A DNA stretch of 64,000 nt, taken from Dysgonomonas sp. Marseille-P4361 (GTDB lineage: Bacteria > Bacteroidota > Bacteroidia > Bacteroidales > Dysgonomonadaceae). The translations under genes and the position numbers were made by a program. This document shows, piece after piece, positions 54,733 to 63,340 of the stretch; positions within the stretch are counted from its first letter, which is position 1, and the number at the start of each line of letters is the position of its first letter. The notes beneath the pieces were generated by a model. The model was not told the DNA's origin and made no database searches. It saw nothing but the letters and a program-made list of their open reading frames with translations. The stretch spans positions 1-64,000 of the forward strand of contig NZ_OPYL01000002.1 of the NCBI RefSeq assembly GCF_900343125.1. Reading direction: 5' to 3'.

Positions 54733-55272
54733 TTATAACGAATCTGCAAACTTATACAGATTTTCGTAATAAGCGTTTATGTTATTGTGTATTTTATGTT
54801 CTTTTTTGTATTTATCGCCTACCAATATGGTATGCATACTCAGTTTTTGTCCAAATTGGATGTCCGAAAAGCTATTGCCAACCATAACCGACTTGGTGAA
54901 ATCTACTTCCGGGAAATCGGCCACAGCCTGAAATGCCATACCTACGTTAGGTTTTCTGTTTATTGATCTGTTGCTGAGATCGGTGCAGTAGTATATCTTG
55001 TCAATACGTCCCCCTGCTTTTTCTATTTCGGAGATCATATATTGATGTATTATTTCCAGATCAGAGTTTGTCATAATGCTTTTGCCTATTCCCCGTTGGT
55101 TAGTAACAACAACGATACGATCAAACTTCTGAGTAAGTATCGCCATTGCTTTCAGCGAGTCTTCGATGAAGACGAATTCAGCAATGTTTTTTACATAATC
55201 ATTTGGTCTCTCTACATTGATAACACCATCTCTGTCGAGAAAAAGATAGTTGTATTGACTCAATTCGTTCAT
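54733..55272 (-). CDS. gmhB: D-glycero-D-manno-heptose 1,7-bisphosphate 7-phosphatase (HAD-IIIA)
   Basis: 179 residues. HAD motif I FLDRDGVINVERPNDYV (two Asp), motif II VVVTNQRGIGK, motif III Lys in NRKPNVGM, motif IV VMVGNSFSDIQFG. It removes the 7-phosphate of heptose 1,7-bisphosphate. The usual zinc loop of GmhB (CxHxn CxC) is reduced here to a single Cys in YYCTDLSNRSINRKP, so zinc binding is probably lost. It overlaps the start-codon region of hddC by 4 bases. Confidence 0.85.
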   Translation of the reverse strand: MNELSQYNYLFLDRDGVINVERPNDYVKNIAEFVFIEDSLKAMAILTQKFDRIVVVTNQRGIGKSIMTNSDLEIIHQYMISEIEKAGGRIDKIYYCTDLSNRSINRKPNVGMAFQAVADFPEVDFTKSVMVGNSFSDIQFGQKLSMHTILVGDKYKKEHKIHNNINAYYENLYKFADSL

Positions 55273-55973
55273 TTCAAATTTCCGGTTTTAAAATCAACGT
55301 TAGCTTTTTCAAAATCGCTAGGGATACCGATATCTATAAAATAATTGTCTTGTTCAAAACCATAGATTCTCAACGAACTTACATGAGCTTCCATGATGTC
55401 TTTCTCGAACGAAAATTTGTCAGGAAGATTCAGCTTTGAAAAAATATCTTTATTGAAAAGGTATATTCCTCCATTTATTAGTCCGCTTTCGCAGTGCTGT
55501 TTCTCTCTGAAAGCTATTATACGTTTGTCGCCATCGAGAGCAACAGATCCGTATCTGTCAAAGTCAGTCATTGGTTTCAGGGCTATCGACAGATCAGCTT
55601 GCTCCGTCTGATGAAAAGCCTGAAATGCAGAACAATCGACATCGAAGAAAGTATCTCCGTTTATGATAAAAACCTTGTCAGATTCGCTCTTTTGCAAGGC
55701 ATATTTTATACCACCTCCAGTTCCTAAAGGCTCATTCTCGATGACATAGGATACTTTGAAAGGCTGTTGATTACTTTCTATCCAGTCTATAATGATCTCA
55801 GCCTTGTAGCCTAACGACAAGATGATATGTTCAAAGCCTTGCTTTGTCAGATAACTAAAGAGGTGTTCCAAAAATGGTTTTCCTGCTACTTCAGCCATGC
55901 TTTTGGGCACATCGTTTACTACAGATTGTAGTCTGGTACCAAAACCTCCTGCTAAAATAATTCCTTCTTTCAT
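55269..55973 (-). CDS. hddC: D-glycero-alpha-D-manno-heptose 1-phosphate guanylyltransferase
   Basis: 234 residues, nucleotidyltransferase fold: GIILAGGFGTRLQSVVNDVPKSM (nucleotide loop with the Gly-x-Gly-x-Arg and Lys), HIILSLGYKAE, GTGGGIKYAL and INGDTFFDVD for metal binding. HddC charges heptose 1-phosphate with GDP, giving the activated sugar for surface glycans. Similar proteins use other sugars, so the substrate is read from the adjacent hddA and gmhB. Its ends overlap gmhB and the polymerase gene by 4 bases each. Confidence 0.87.
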   Translation of the reverse strand: MKEGIILAGGFGTRLQSVVNDVPKSMAEVAGKPFLEHLFSYLTKQGFEHIILSLGYKAEIIIDWIESNQQPFKVSYVIENEPLGTGGGIKYALQKSESDKVFIINGDTFFDVDCSAFQAFHQTEQADLSIALKPMTDFDRYGSVALDGDKRIIAFREKQHCESGLINGGIYLFNKDIFSKLNLPDKFSFEKDIMEAHVSSLRIYGFEQDNYFIDIGIPSDFEKANVDFKTGNLK

Positions 55974-57250
55974 CGCATTTTGTTTAGTGCCCTTTTTTCT
56001 CTTTTAATATCACCTATTGTTTTTTGCAAAGCCTCCTGTTTAGGGAGATATACATAATATTTGTAAAACATGAAATAGAAGAAAATTATAAATAAAACAA
56101 GGTTTAGGTCAATCCAACCTTTGAAATTTAAAATGAAAGCATAAAGGAAAATAGCTATTGATATGGAATTAATTCCCCAATCTTTGGTGAAAGATAATTT
56201 AGCAATGTAGAATTGATATAGGTAAAAATACAAAGCTCCGGGTATTCCTACCCAATACATCATACGCGAATAGCCAACATCGGTACCTTGGAAGTCCATT
56301 GATCCAGTTCCGTATAGTATGGTGTGTACATCTTTGGGTATTCTAAACATTCCCGACAGACCTTGAGATGAAGTGGTTGTAAGCTCTCCTCTTTCAACAA
56401 AGTTGATAAATAACTCAAAAGCCCAATCAGCAAAGTGAGGGAAAGTGGCCATAACGAAGAAATATCCACCTATCATCAAGAATATGGAAGAAAGGAAGAA
56501 TGTTTTTGCTTGTTTTATATTTGCCTTGTTATCCCAGAGGTATAGAATTCCTATAAGTCCTAGTCCTACAGCCATCCCTACAATGGTAGTTCTGGCCATA
56601 AATACTCCGATATAGAAAATTAGTACATAAGTTGTAACTAGCAAGAAGAAACCGATTGGTTTGAGATCCATTCGTATCAATAGGTAAGATATTGTGACAA
56701 GTCCGAGTCCACTTAGAGCCCCTGCTCCGAAGAAGCCGATACCATATCCCATAACCCGTTGACTACCTCCTTCTTCCATAATGGCTTCGGTATATTCTAC
56801 CTGCATCTGAAGCGAGAAGAAAAAGTCATGTATAGCCTCATTGGTATTCATCCCTAAAGCAATCAGTGCTTGTAGTCCGACTGCAGCCGATATATAGAGC
56901 AAGACTGTATTTATAGTAGGTCTTTTGTGTATAGCGAAAATGAGGAATACTATCAAGTAGGAAGAGAAGAACCACGCAACCTGACTTCTGGGGTAACCAA
57001 ACATCATATGGGTAGTGGTGTTGTTGATCCATCCGGACATATAAAACGTAAGAAACATAATAGCCAGTCCGGCAAGTAATAGTATCGCTTCTTTGAATGG
57101 AAACCGATGATAGGCATACAGTGCCAGTCCGAGAGGTCCTGATAATAAAATAAAAGAGGAGCCAGCTACATTCAGTGCCTGAGGATATATATGATAGAAT
57201 GTGACTATCATAGGCAGAAGCATTGGGATTGTTTCTTTTATCTTTTGCAT
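55970..57250 (-). CDS. O-antigen ligase/polymerase-like membrane protein (Wzy-type)
   Basis: 426 residues, about ten to eleven membrane helices and one longer periplasmic loop (about 265-320, holding FVERGELTTTSSQGLSGMF). The repeat RTTIVGMAVGLGLIGILYLW and the Arg in the large loop are in keeping with O-antigen ligase or polymerase proteins, but sequence similarity within this family is low. It would polymerise or ligate lipid-linked oligosaccharide repeat units at the periplasmic face. It lies inside the glycan operon, overlapping hddC. Confidence 0.7.
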   Translation of the reverse strand: MQKIKETIPMLLPMIVTFYHIYPQALNVAGSSFILLSGPLGLALYAYHRFPFKEAILLLAGLAIMFLTFYMSGWINNTTTHMMFGYPRSQVAWFFSSYLIVFLIFAIHKRPTINTVLLYISAAVGLQALIALGMNTNEAIHDFFFSLQMQVEYTEAIMEEGGSQRVMGYGIGFFGAGALSGLGLVTISYLLIRMDLKPIGFFLLVTTYVLIFYIGVFMARTTIVGMAVGLGLIGILYLWDNKANIKQAKTFFLSSIFLMIGGYFFVMATFPHFADWAFELFINFVERGELTTTSSQGLSGMFRIPKDVHTILYGTGSMDFQGTDVGYSRMMYWVGIPGALYFYLYQFYIAKLSFTKDWGINSISIAIFLYAFILNFKGWIDLNLVLFIIFFYFMFYKYYVYLPKQEALQKTIGDIKREKRALNKMR

Positions 57251-57256
57251 ACGGAA

Positions 57257-58321
57257 TTATCTAAACACAAGTTTGTAAATAAGCGACTTTTTGTATCGAA
57301 GCTTAAAAGTACACTTTGTGTAAAAAATAGCCAAATCTCTGGATGTATAATTCTCTTCCATATAAAGCGGGGAAGCCTTTAGCCTATTTATAACCTTCAG
57401 CCCTATGCGCGAGTTTGCACATAAGCGTAACCAATGAATAGACAGCATTCGTTGGAGGTAAGCTTTGTCACAAAAAGGAGATCTCTTATTCAGGTCGATA
57501 AGTTGAAGTATAAATTCTTCACACTTGTTAAGATATTCAAACGTAGGATGAAGAGGAACGCACTCTGCTACCGAAGCATATACATTGATAAAATCTTCGT
57601 CGGTAGGGAAGCCTAGCTGTTTGCAATGTATTTTGAAAACTTTTTTCTTATTCTCAGTTTGAAGATCTTCATTCAGAGATGAAACCTGAGATTCGTGTAC
57701 TCTGTATAAAAGCAACGGTTCGTCGAGGTTTGCGATCTTCGTTTTATATATAGCCTGAGACCATAGTGCATAATCCTCTACATGAAGGTATTCGCTTTCA
57801 AATTTTAATCCTAATTCGGTAAAAACTCTTTTGCGGATAAGCACAGCCGGGTGACATATACCTGAACGAAATAGAATATATGCCCTCAGTTCTTTATCAA
57901 GGACGGGACTGTGATGGCGATCTTTCTTGGAAGGGTTTTCGGATCTGAATGCGTAAAACTGTGTGCTTACTATATCATGATCGCGATGAGTTTCCAGGAA
58001 GCTTACTTCTTTTTCGATGCGTGTAGGTAAGGCTATATCGTCTGCATCCATGCGGGCTATATATTCGCCATTGCATAGCAGAATTCCTTTATTGAGTGTC
58101 TGGATAAGTTTCAGATTCTGGGGATTGTCTACAACGGTAATGCGGTTGTCCAGCTTTTCCAATTCACGTAGTATATCTCCCGTAGAATCGGTAGAGCAAT
58201 CGTTTATTGCAATAATCTCAAGATTGCTATACGTCTGCGTAAGAATTGAATTGATCGCATCTTTTACATACTTCTCTACATTGTAACAAGGGATCAGTAC
58301 AGATACTAAAGGCTTAGTCAT
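57257..58321 (-). CDS. Glycosyltransferase family 2
   Basis: 354 residues. GT-A start PLVSVLIPCYNVEKYVKDAI, SILTQTYSNLEIIAINDCSTDST, and the DxD-type metal site in YIARMDADDIALPTRI. The region after about residue 200 (DLQTENKKKVFKIHCKQLGF on) is family-specific and may bind the acceptor. No membrane segment is evident. It uses an unknown nucleotide sugar. It lies 6 bases before the polymerase gene and overlaps the next upstream gene by 4 bases. Confidence 0.9.
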   Translation of the reverse strand: MTKPLVSVLIPCYNVEKYVKDAINSILTQTYSNLEIIAINDCSTDSTGDILRELEKLDNRITVVDNPQNLKLIQTLNKGILLCNGEYIARMDADDIALPTRIEKEVSFLETHRDHDIVSTQFYAFRSENPSKKDRHHSPVLDKELRAYILFRSGICHPAVLIRKRVFTELGLKFESEYLHVEDYALWSQAIYKTKIANLDEPLLLYRVHESQVSSLNEDLQTENKKKVFKIHCKQLGFPTDEDFINVYASVAECVPLHPTFEYLNKCEEFILQLIDLNKRSPFCDKAYLQRMLSIHWLRLCANSRIGLKVINRLKASPLYMEENYTSRDLAIFYTKCTFKLRYKKSLIYKLVFR

Positions 58322-59385
58322 TTCTTATTTGATTCGATTGTGTTGAATATAGATTTGTACCCGTCGATCATTTTCTCGAACGTGAAGTTTGCAAGATATG
58401 ATTGTCGTGCATGCTCCGACATAGACATATAGACGGTTTCGTTTGACAATATACTTTCTATTTTGTTCGTGAAATCGTCAATGTTATTTTCTACAGCATA
58501 TCCGTTTTTGCCATCCAATACCTCTGTGATTCCCCCAACTGCGGAAGCTACAACCGGAATACCATACGAAAGGGCTTCGAGTAGCGACATCGGCAACCCT
58601 TCGTAGTTGGACGGTAGGATAAATAAGTCTGCATATTTGAAGTAATAGTAAGCCGAGTGTGTCTCTCCTAAGCAAAATACGTTTGCCGGAAGATTTTCCA
58701 TCGGTTGTTTATTTCCTATCCATACAAAAGCATATTCGGGCATTTGTCGAGCTATATCCAAAAATAAATCGAATTTTTTCTGTTTCGATATGCGAGAAAT
58801 GCATACAATTGTTTTCGGAAATTGAGTTTTTAAACGTTCAAATTCCCAAGAGAGAGTATCATCCACCCTTTTTATATCTTTCTTGTAATAGTCGGTAACT
58901 CCATTGTATACCCGCACTACTTTGTTGGTGATGCCTTCCTCTTTCATCATGTCAACGTCGTACTGGCTGACACCAACTATACGGAATACTTTTTTCTTAA
59001 GAAATTTTTCTACAATTAAGAATTTCCGGAATGCTTTTCGTATAGAATCGAAACCATGCACAGTATATACTGTACTCTTCCGACTAAAGGCAATACGTCC
59101 TAATACCCCCATTTTTGATGAGTGTAAATGAACTACGTCGGGCTTATACTTAAAACGAAAATAAATAAGCTTAAACAACAGACCCAGGTCTTTCCATGTA
59201 ACCTCTTTGCGATGGTCGTTGAGCTTTATTTTTGTAAATTTTACGTCAAGGTTTTCCCAAGCTTTTCCATCACCTCCATATAAAACGAAGAGTTCATGTT
59301 CCGGGCTTAGGCTTTTAATCAAGTTGGCGACTATAGTTTGTGCTCCTCCATATTCGGAAACCGTTATGATTTGGAAAATCCTCAT
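58318..59385 (-). CDS. Glycosyltransferase family 4 (first gene of glycan operon)
   Basis: 355 residues, GT-B fold. It opens MRIFQIITVSEYGGAQTIVANL, has HLHSSKMGVLGRIAF, the Rossmann acceptor half VCISRISKQKKFDLFLDIA, and the donor site LPSNYEGLPMSLLEALSYGIP with E-x7-E followed by VVASAVGGITEVLDG. It starts the minus-strand run and lies 114 bases after pnuT, without a terminator that I can see. An initiating glycosyl-phosphate transferase and a flippase are not present in the window, so the pathway is incomplete here. Confidence 0.9.
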   Translation of the reverse strand: MRIFQIITVSEYGGAQTIVANLIKSLSPEHELFVLYGGDGKAWENLDVKFTKIKLNDHRKEVTWKDLGLLFKLIYFRFKYKPDVVHLHSSKMGVLGRIAFSRKSTVYTVHGFDSIRKAFRKFLIVEKFLKKKVFRIVGVSQYDVDMMKEEGITNKVVRVYNGVTDYYKKDIKRVDDTLSWEFERLKTQFPKTIVCISRISKQKKFDLFLDIARQMPEYAFVWIGNKQPMENLPANVFCLGETHSAYYYFKYADLFILPSNYEGLPMSLLEALSYGIPVVASAVGGITEVLDGKNGYAVENNIDDFTNKIESILSNETVYMSMSEHARQSYLANFTFEKMIDGYKSIFNTIESNKK

Positions 59386-59499
59386 TTATTAATATGTCTC
59401 TCTGTTTCGCTTGTTAAGAATGTAAAGATAATAGTATTTATTTATAAATACACAGAACTTATTGTTTTAAATGTGATTACTTTACACTTTTGGTGAGGA

Positions 59500-60108
59500 T
59501 TATTGATTGGTCTTTGTCAATTTTCGCCATTTTCTATAGCCTAGTATAGATACAACGAAGAATATGACAAATAAAATAGCAGAGAGAGGATCGCCTTGAA
59601 AGAATAGCAAAATACTGGAAATAGCATTTGCGGGGATGAGTAGTAACCATTGCTGCGCCCATTTGCGAGAAATCATCCATAGGGCTACAATGTTGAGAGA
59701 GGTTGTTAAACTGTCGCCTATCGAAATGTATATAGGGTTGTCGGTTAGTTGCAATGTAATCAATAACAGATATATGAGGAAACCTGTAGCGACTAGGGCT
59801 GATAGAATGTAAGGGGCATAGCGACGAGGAGTATTAGAGATTATTTCGTCGCCAGTGTCCGTATTTCTGTTACTGGTAATCCACTTGATCCAGCCATAGA
59901 TAGAGGCTCCGAAGAAATAGATATAGATAGACATGCTGGCGTATAGCTCGGTCTTGTAGAATATAGCAACATAGAACATAGCCATAACAATGCTCGCTGC
60001 CCACATCCAAACATTGGCTTTGTATTCAAGAAACAGGTATATCAACCCAATTATTGCTCCTGCAATACTAACCCAATTGTCTTCGATAAATAATAAAAAA
60101 CTGTCCAT
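59500..60108 (-). CDS. pnuT: PnuC-family transporter, probable thiamine transporter PnuT
   Basis: 202 residues with about seven membrane helices. PnuC-family features include IIGLIYLFLEYKANVWMW, YKTELYASMSIYIYFFGASIYGWIKW and the RKWAQQWLLLIPANAIS stretch, with aromatic and Asn residues that bind the vitamin. PnuC takes up nicotinamide riboside, but in Bacteroides the member under TPP riboswitch control (PnuT) imports thiamine. This gene lies 72 bases after a TonB-dependent receptor and downstream of a TPP riboswitch, so thiamine is the likely cargo. Confidence 0.88.
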   Translation of the reverse strand: MDSFLLFIEDNWVSIAGAIIGLIYLFLEYKANVWMWAASIVMAMFYVAIFYKTELYASMSIYIYFFGASIYGWIKWITSNRNTDTGDEIISNTPRRYAPYILSALVATGFLIYLLLITLQLTDNPIYISIGDSLTTSLNIVALWMISRKWAQQWLLLIPANAISSILLFFQGDPLSAILFVIFFVVSILGYRKWRKLTKTNQ

Positions 60109-60180
60109 GCTATCTATATTCTTATAAATTGAACGGAGTGCCGTTTATATGGCTAAAGGGACACTCCATCCATTTGATTT

Positions 60181-62409
60181 TTAAAATCTATATCTTATCT
60201 GTCCCATCAGGTTTGCACCAGCTTGAGGGTATAAACCTCTGTACACATCCTGATTGCCATCGGGGAAAGTGTAGGTGTCTATCCATGCATTGGCATTGTA
60301 CTTGATGCTTGCCAAGTTGTTGATGAAGAACCGAAAATCCATCTTGCCCGCTTTTTTAAGACCGAGTGTGTAGGATGCTACAAAATCAGAAATGAAGTAA
60401 TCTGATAAACGATTCTCAGGATTGGATGTATTGTCGTAATACATTTTACCGATGTATTTGTTTACAAAAGCAAAGCTAATATCTTCTTTTTCGAAAGGAG
60501 AGAATGTGAGTGTAAAGCTTCCAACAGTGTTGGGAGAGAATGAAATATCTGTCTTTTCGAAAAACTTGGTGGCTTGCTCATACGGAAAGATAGGATCCCA
60601 TGTTTCGGGATCGTAGATGGTGTAATATGCCGTATAGTTTTTAATCTTATTTTGGCTCAACGTCAGATTCCCATCAAAGCGAAGCCAGTAAGTTGGCGTA
60701 TAGGCAAGGGTAAGCTCAATACCAGTGCGATAACTATCGGGTACGTTTTCTTGTAGTTTGTATCCCGTATCGTTCAGTTTGCCGGTTTGTATAAACTGAT
60801 CTTTGTACTTCATGTAGTAAAAGTTAGCCCCGAAAGCTACAACCGAATTTGCATATTTGTAGCCAAATTCGTAGTCATACAGTCTTTCGGATGTTATATT
60901 TCTGCTACCTCCGCCCTTTAGCGATTCTTTGAGGTCGGCACGCAAAGGCTCACGATTAGAGATGCCGAACGAAGCGTATAGCTCATTGTTTTTTGCAAAG
61001 CGCAAAGATGCACCGATGGTAGGGTTTACAAAGTTGTAGTAATTTTTGTTTGAGAGATCCATCAAGTCGTCATCCATTCCTTTCATACGGTAGTCGATGT
61101 ATCTGTTCTGAACCTCGGCGAAAAAGGACAGATTGGTGATAGGTCTGAATTCGGCTTTGACAAATACATTCATATCCTTTTTGTCAGATTCGTTCCGATA
61201 CCACTCCAAGCCCTCTGGAATATTTTGATTGTATTTAGCCCAAAGAATATGTCCATAATGATTTCCGTCAAAATAGCTGTACATACCGCCAAGGGTTAAA
61301 GCTAATTTCTCTTTCTCATACTTTAAGTTAAAGTTGCCGGCATAAAGGTGGTTCATCATTAACTTTCGACGGATGAGGTCAGTCTTTTTGTACGATGTGC
61401 CGTCTACGATTTGATTTTCTAAACCATATTTCTTTAATTTTTCATCCGCCTTGTAGTTCTCATAATAGCCGTAACCATGATTGTAACTTAAGTTTGCATT
61501 TAAAGTCAGAGAATTGCTCAAATAACATGTATATAGAAGTTGCCCTATATTCGAGTAGTAATTATCCGTTTCGTTGTCGTAATAAGCTACGTTACCATTA
61601 TCGTCAATGTATTCCCCTGCCGGATTGTACCGTCTGTTTTTAGAGACCATTTCAGGATCGATTCCTTCCCATGTAATGCCCGTATGCTGAATACCATTCA
61701 TGTAGATGAGACGGATCAACTGTCGGTCGGTATAATGGGACAGTGCAGCATACAGATTTTTATGATCTACTTTGCCATTGCGAATATATCCGTCGCTATT
61801 GATATACGAATAGCGAGCATCAACCGATAAGCCATTCTTTAAGATACCCGTACCTGCCGCCGCAGATAGCGATAGCGTATTGTATTGTCCGTATGCTGTT
61901 GATATGTCTGCATAGGCTTTAGGTTTGCTGTGAACGGTTTGCATCGATATGCTTCCCCCAAACGAGGCACTACCGTTTGTGGTTGTTCCTACTCCCCGCT
62001 GTATTTGGATGCTCTGCAGCGAGTTAGATAAGTCGGGCAGATTGACCCAATATACTTCCTGAGTTTCCGGATTGTTGAGTGGCATTCCGTTTAGCGTAAT
62101 ATTGATACGGTTAGCATCTGTGCCCCTTATTCTGAAGCTGGTGTTCCCTATGCCTGTCCCGCCCTCGGTATAAGCAACGACCGAAGGTAATGTTTGTAAA
62201 ATAGATGGAATGTTTTTAGCTGCGTTTTCTTTTTTAAGATCAGCTTCGCTCAGATTGGAGTAGGCTATCGGAGCCTTGCTTGTAGCACGTGTAGCCGAAA
62301 CGGTTACTTCTTCGAGTTTGACCAATTTAAGGCTGTCAGCCTTGTGTTGAGAATACATTGCCGTACAGTAGAACAATGTAATAAGGATTGTGAATAAAAC
62401 CTTTTTCAT
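60181..62409 (-). CDS. TonB-dependent outer-membrane receptor, probable thiamine uptake
   Basis: 742 residues. Signal peptide ending TAMYSQ, a TonB-box-like LEEVTVSATR, then the plug domain (IPSILQTLPSVVAYTEGG, FRIRGTDANRINITLNGMPL, QSIQIQRGVGTTTNGSASFGG), and a 22-strand barrel ending in the aromatic-terminal strand NLMGQIRYRF. It imports a large or scarce nutrient across the outer membrane, driven by TonB-ExbBD. It starts 132 bases after a TPP riboswitch on the same strand and precedes pnuT, which points to thiamine or a precursor. It resembles the OMthi receptor described in Bacteroides. The leader contains a hairpin-like AAGAAATT/AATTTCTT pair that may be part of the expression platform. 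Confidence 0.9.
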   Translation of the reverse strand: MKKVLFTILITLFYCTAMYSQHKADSLKLVKLEEVTVSATRATSKAPIAYSNLSEADLKKENAAKNIPSILQTLPSVVAYTEGGTGIGNTSFRIRGTDANRINITLNGMPLNNPETQEVYWVNLPDLSNSLQSIQIQRGVGTTTNGSASFGGSISMQTVHSKPKAYADISTAYGQYNTLSLSAAAGTGILKNGLSVDARYSYINSDGYIRNGKVDHKNLYAALSHYTDRQLIRLIYMNGIQHTGITWEGIDPEMVSKNRRYNPAGEYIDDNGNVAYYDNETDNYYSNIGQLLYTCYLSNSLTLNANLSYNHGYGYYENYKADEKLKKYGLENQIVDGTSYKKTDLIRRKLMMNHLYAGNFNLKYEKEKLALTLGGMYSYFDGNHYGHILWAKYNQNIPEGLEWYRNESDKKDMNVFVKAEFRPITNLSFFAEVQNRYIDYRMKGMDDDLMDLSNKNYYNFVNPTIGASLRFAKNNELYASFGISNREPLRADLKESLKGGGSRNITSERLYDYEFGYKYANSVVAFGANFYYMKYKDQFIQTGKLNDTGYKLQENVPDSYRTGIELTLAYTPTYWLRFDGNLTLSQNKIKNYTAYYTIYDPETWDPIFPYEQATKFFEKTDISFSPNTVGSFTLTFSPFEKEDISFAFVNKYIGKMYYDNTSNPENRLSDYFISDFVASYTLGLKKAGKMDFRFFINNLASIKYNANAWIDTYTFPDGNQDVYRGLYPQAGANLMGQIRYRF

Positions 62410-62540
62410 TTAAGTAATAAACTATTTCGTACAATGACAAACAATGGTCATTATACAGTTGTTAAACAAAAAAGGGGTTTTTGATAAGAAATTTCCCGAA
62501 ATGAAAATATATGCTTGCGCGCGATTTGCATAATTTCTTT

Positions 62541-62612
62541 TCCCTACGCCGGCATTACCCGGATCAGGTTTAATGGGTGTGATCTCAGCCCGTTATATTA
62601 AGGCACCCCTAA
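62541..62612 (-). promoter_or_regulatory. TPP (thiamine pyrophosphate) riboswitch
   Basis: On the minus strand the leader reads AGGGGTGCC, then GGGCTGAGATCACACCC, then ACCTGATCCGGGTAATGCCGG and CGTAGGGA. These are the THI-box core (CUGAGA and ACCUGAUCCGGGUAAUGCCGG-type segments), and the paired ends AGGGG and CCCTA close P1. Bound TPP would turn the operon off. It is followed by the receptor gene. Confidence 0.95.
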
Positions 62613-62621
62613 GACTTGGGA

Positions 62622-62629
62622 CAAAGGTA
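62622..62629 (-). promoter_or_regulatory. -7 box of the thiamine operon
   Basis: On the minus strand TACCTTTG at 62622-62629; transcription would start about 7 bases on, just before the riboswitch. No clear -33 element. Confidence 0.5.
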
Positions 62630-62745
62630 ATAGTTCATTTTGATAAATAGAGGGATATTGTTTATAAATTTTTTCTATATCTTCGGGGTCTGATGTTACA
62701 AATGCAGAAATTTTTAGTCATATAGATTATAAACTAAATTAATTA

Positions 62746-62753
62746 TACCTTTG
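62746..62753 (+). promoter_or_regulatory. -7 box of the 62775 lipoprotein gene
   Basis: TACCTTTG at 62746-62753. Its closeness to ATG 62766 favours the later ATG 62775 as start. No clear -33 element. Confidence 0.5.
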
Positions 62754-62774
62754 CACTTATAAAAAATGAATAGT

Positions 62775-63338
62775 ATGAAAAATTATAAAAATAAACTTTT
62801 AGCTACTCTCTTAGCTGTATTTACTTTATTCTCGTTTACATCTTGTGAAACAGATGATTGGTTTAGAGGAGATTATGGATTTAGTACATCTGAATTTGAA
62901 GTCCCTCCATATACAGACAATAGAGGCACTTTCAGCCTTTTGGTTGATCTTTATGATACAGATATAAGAGGTTATGATGCTCGCATTGATTACTTAAATG
63001 ATTTTGATATATATAATAGTTGGTTAACTATTTATAGTAAAAAATCTTTTAGAGAAGGTGACCAAATTGATGTTTATTTAGAGTCAAATGGTATCGGTCG
63101 TTATAAAGCAACATTGAGAGTAGATTATAGAGGTGAAGCATATATTGATGGTGGATATGATCCTAATTTACGTAATTTTATGTATCGATTCACTGACAAG
63201 CTATTGGCTAATGGTAGAGCACAACTTCATATCTATGGAGAATTGTATGACCATAGAGGATATCCAATCAATCAGAGCTTACCATTCGATGTAACCCTCG
63301 AAAATAGTTTAGACTTATTGATAGGAGGTCGCAGATAA
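62775..63338 (+). CDS. Small lipoprotein of unknown function
   Basis: 187 residues from ATG 62775 (62766 is an alternative). Lipoprotein signal MKNYKNKLLATLLAVFTLFSFTSC, then a mature part rich in Asp, Tyr and Arg (WFRGDYGFSTSEFEVPPYTD, DTDIRGYDARIDYLNDFDIY) that looks all-beta. Its C-terminal strand (LPFDVTLENSLDLLIGGRR) is hydrophobic. I know no family for it. The gene is clearly more AT-rich than the following one. It is divergent from the thiamine operon, and a large protein starts 2 bases after its stop. Confidence 0.75.
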   Translation: MKNYKNKLLATLLAVFTLFSFTSCETDDWFRGDYGFSTSEFEVPPYTDNRGTFSLLVDLYDTDIRGYDARIDYLNDFDIYNSWLTIYSKKSFREGDQIDVYLESNGIGRYKATLRVDYRGEAYIDGGYDPNLRNFMYRFTDKLLANGRAQLHIYGELYDHRGYPINQSLPFDVTLENSLDLLIGGRR

Positions 63339-63340
63339 AT

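Noticed and set aside
59500-60108. Nicotinamide riboside transporter PnuC
   Set aside because: The family is the same, but TPP riboswitch control and the receptor context point to PnuT.
62410-62540. Clear terminator-type expression platform below the riboswitch
   Set aside because: AAGAAATT and AATTTCTT could pair, but loop length and the lack of a direct T tract leave the mechanism undecided.
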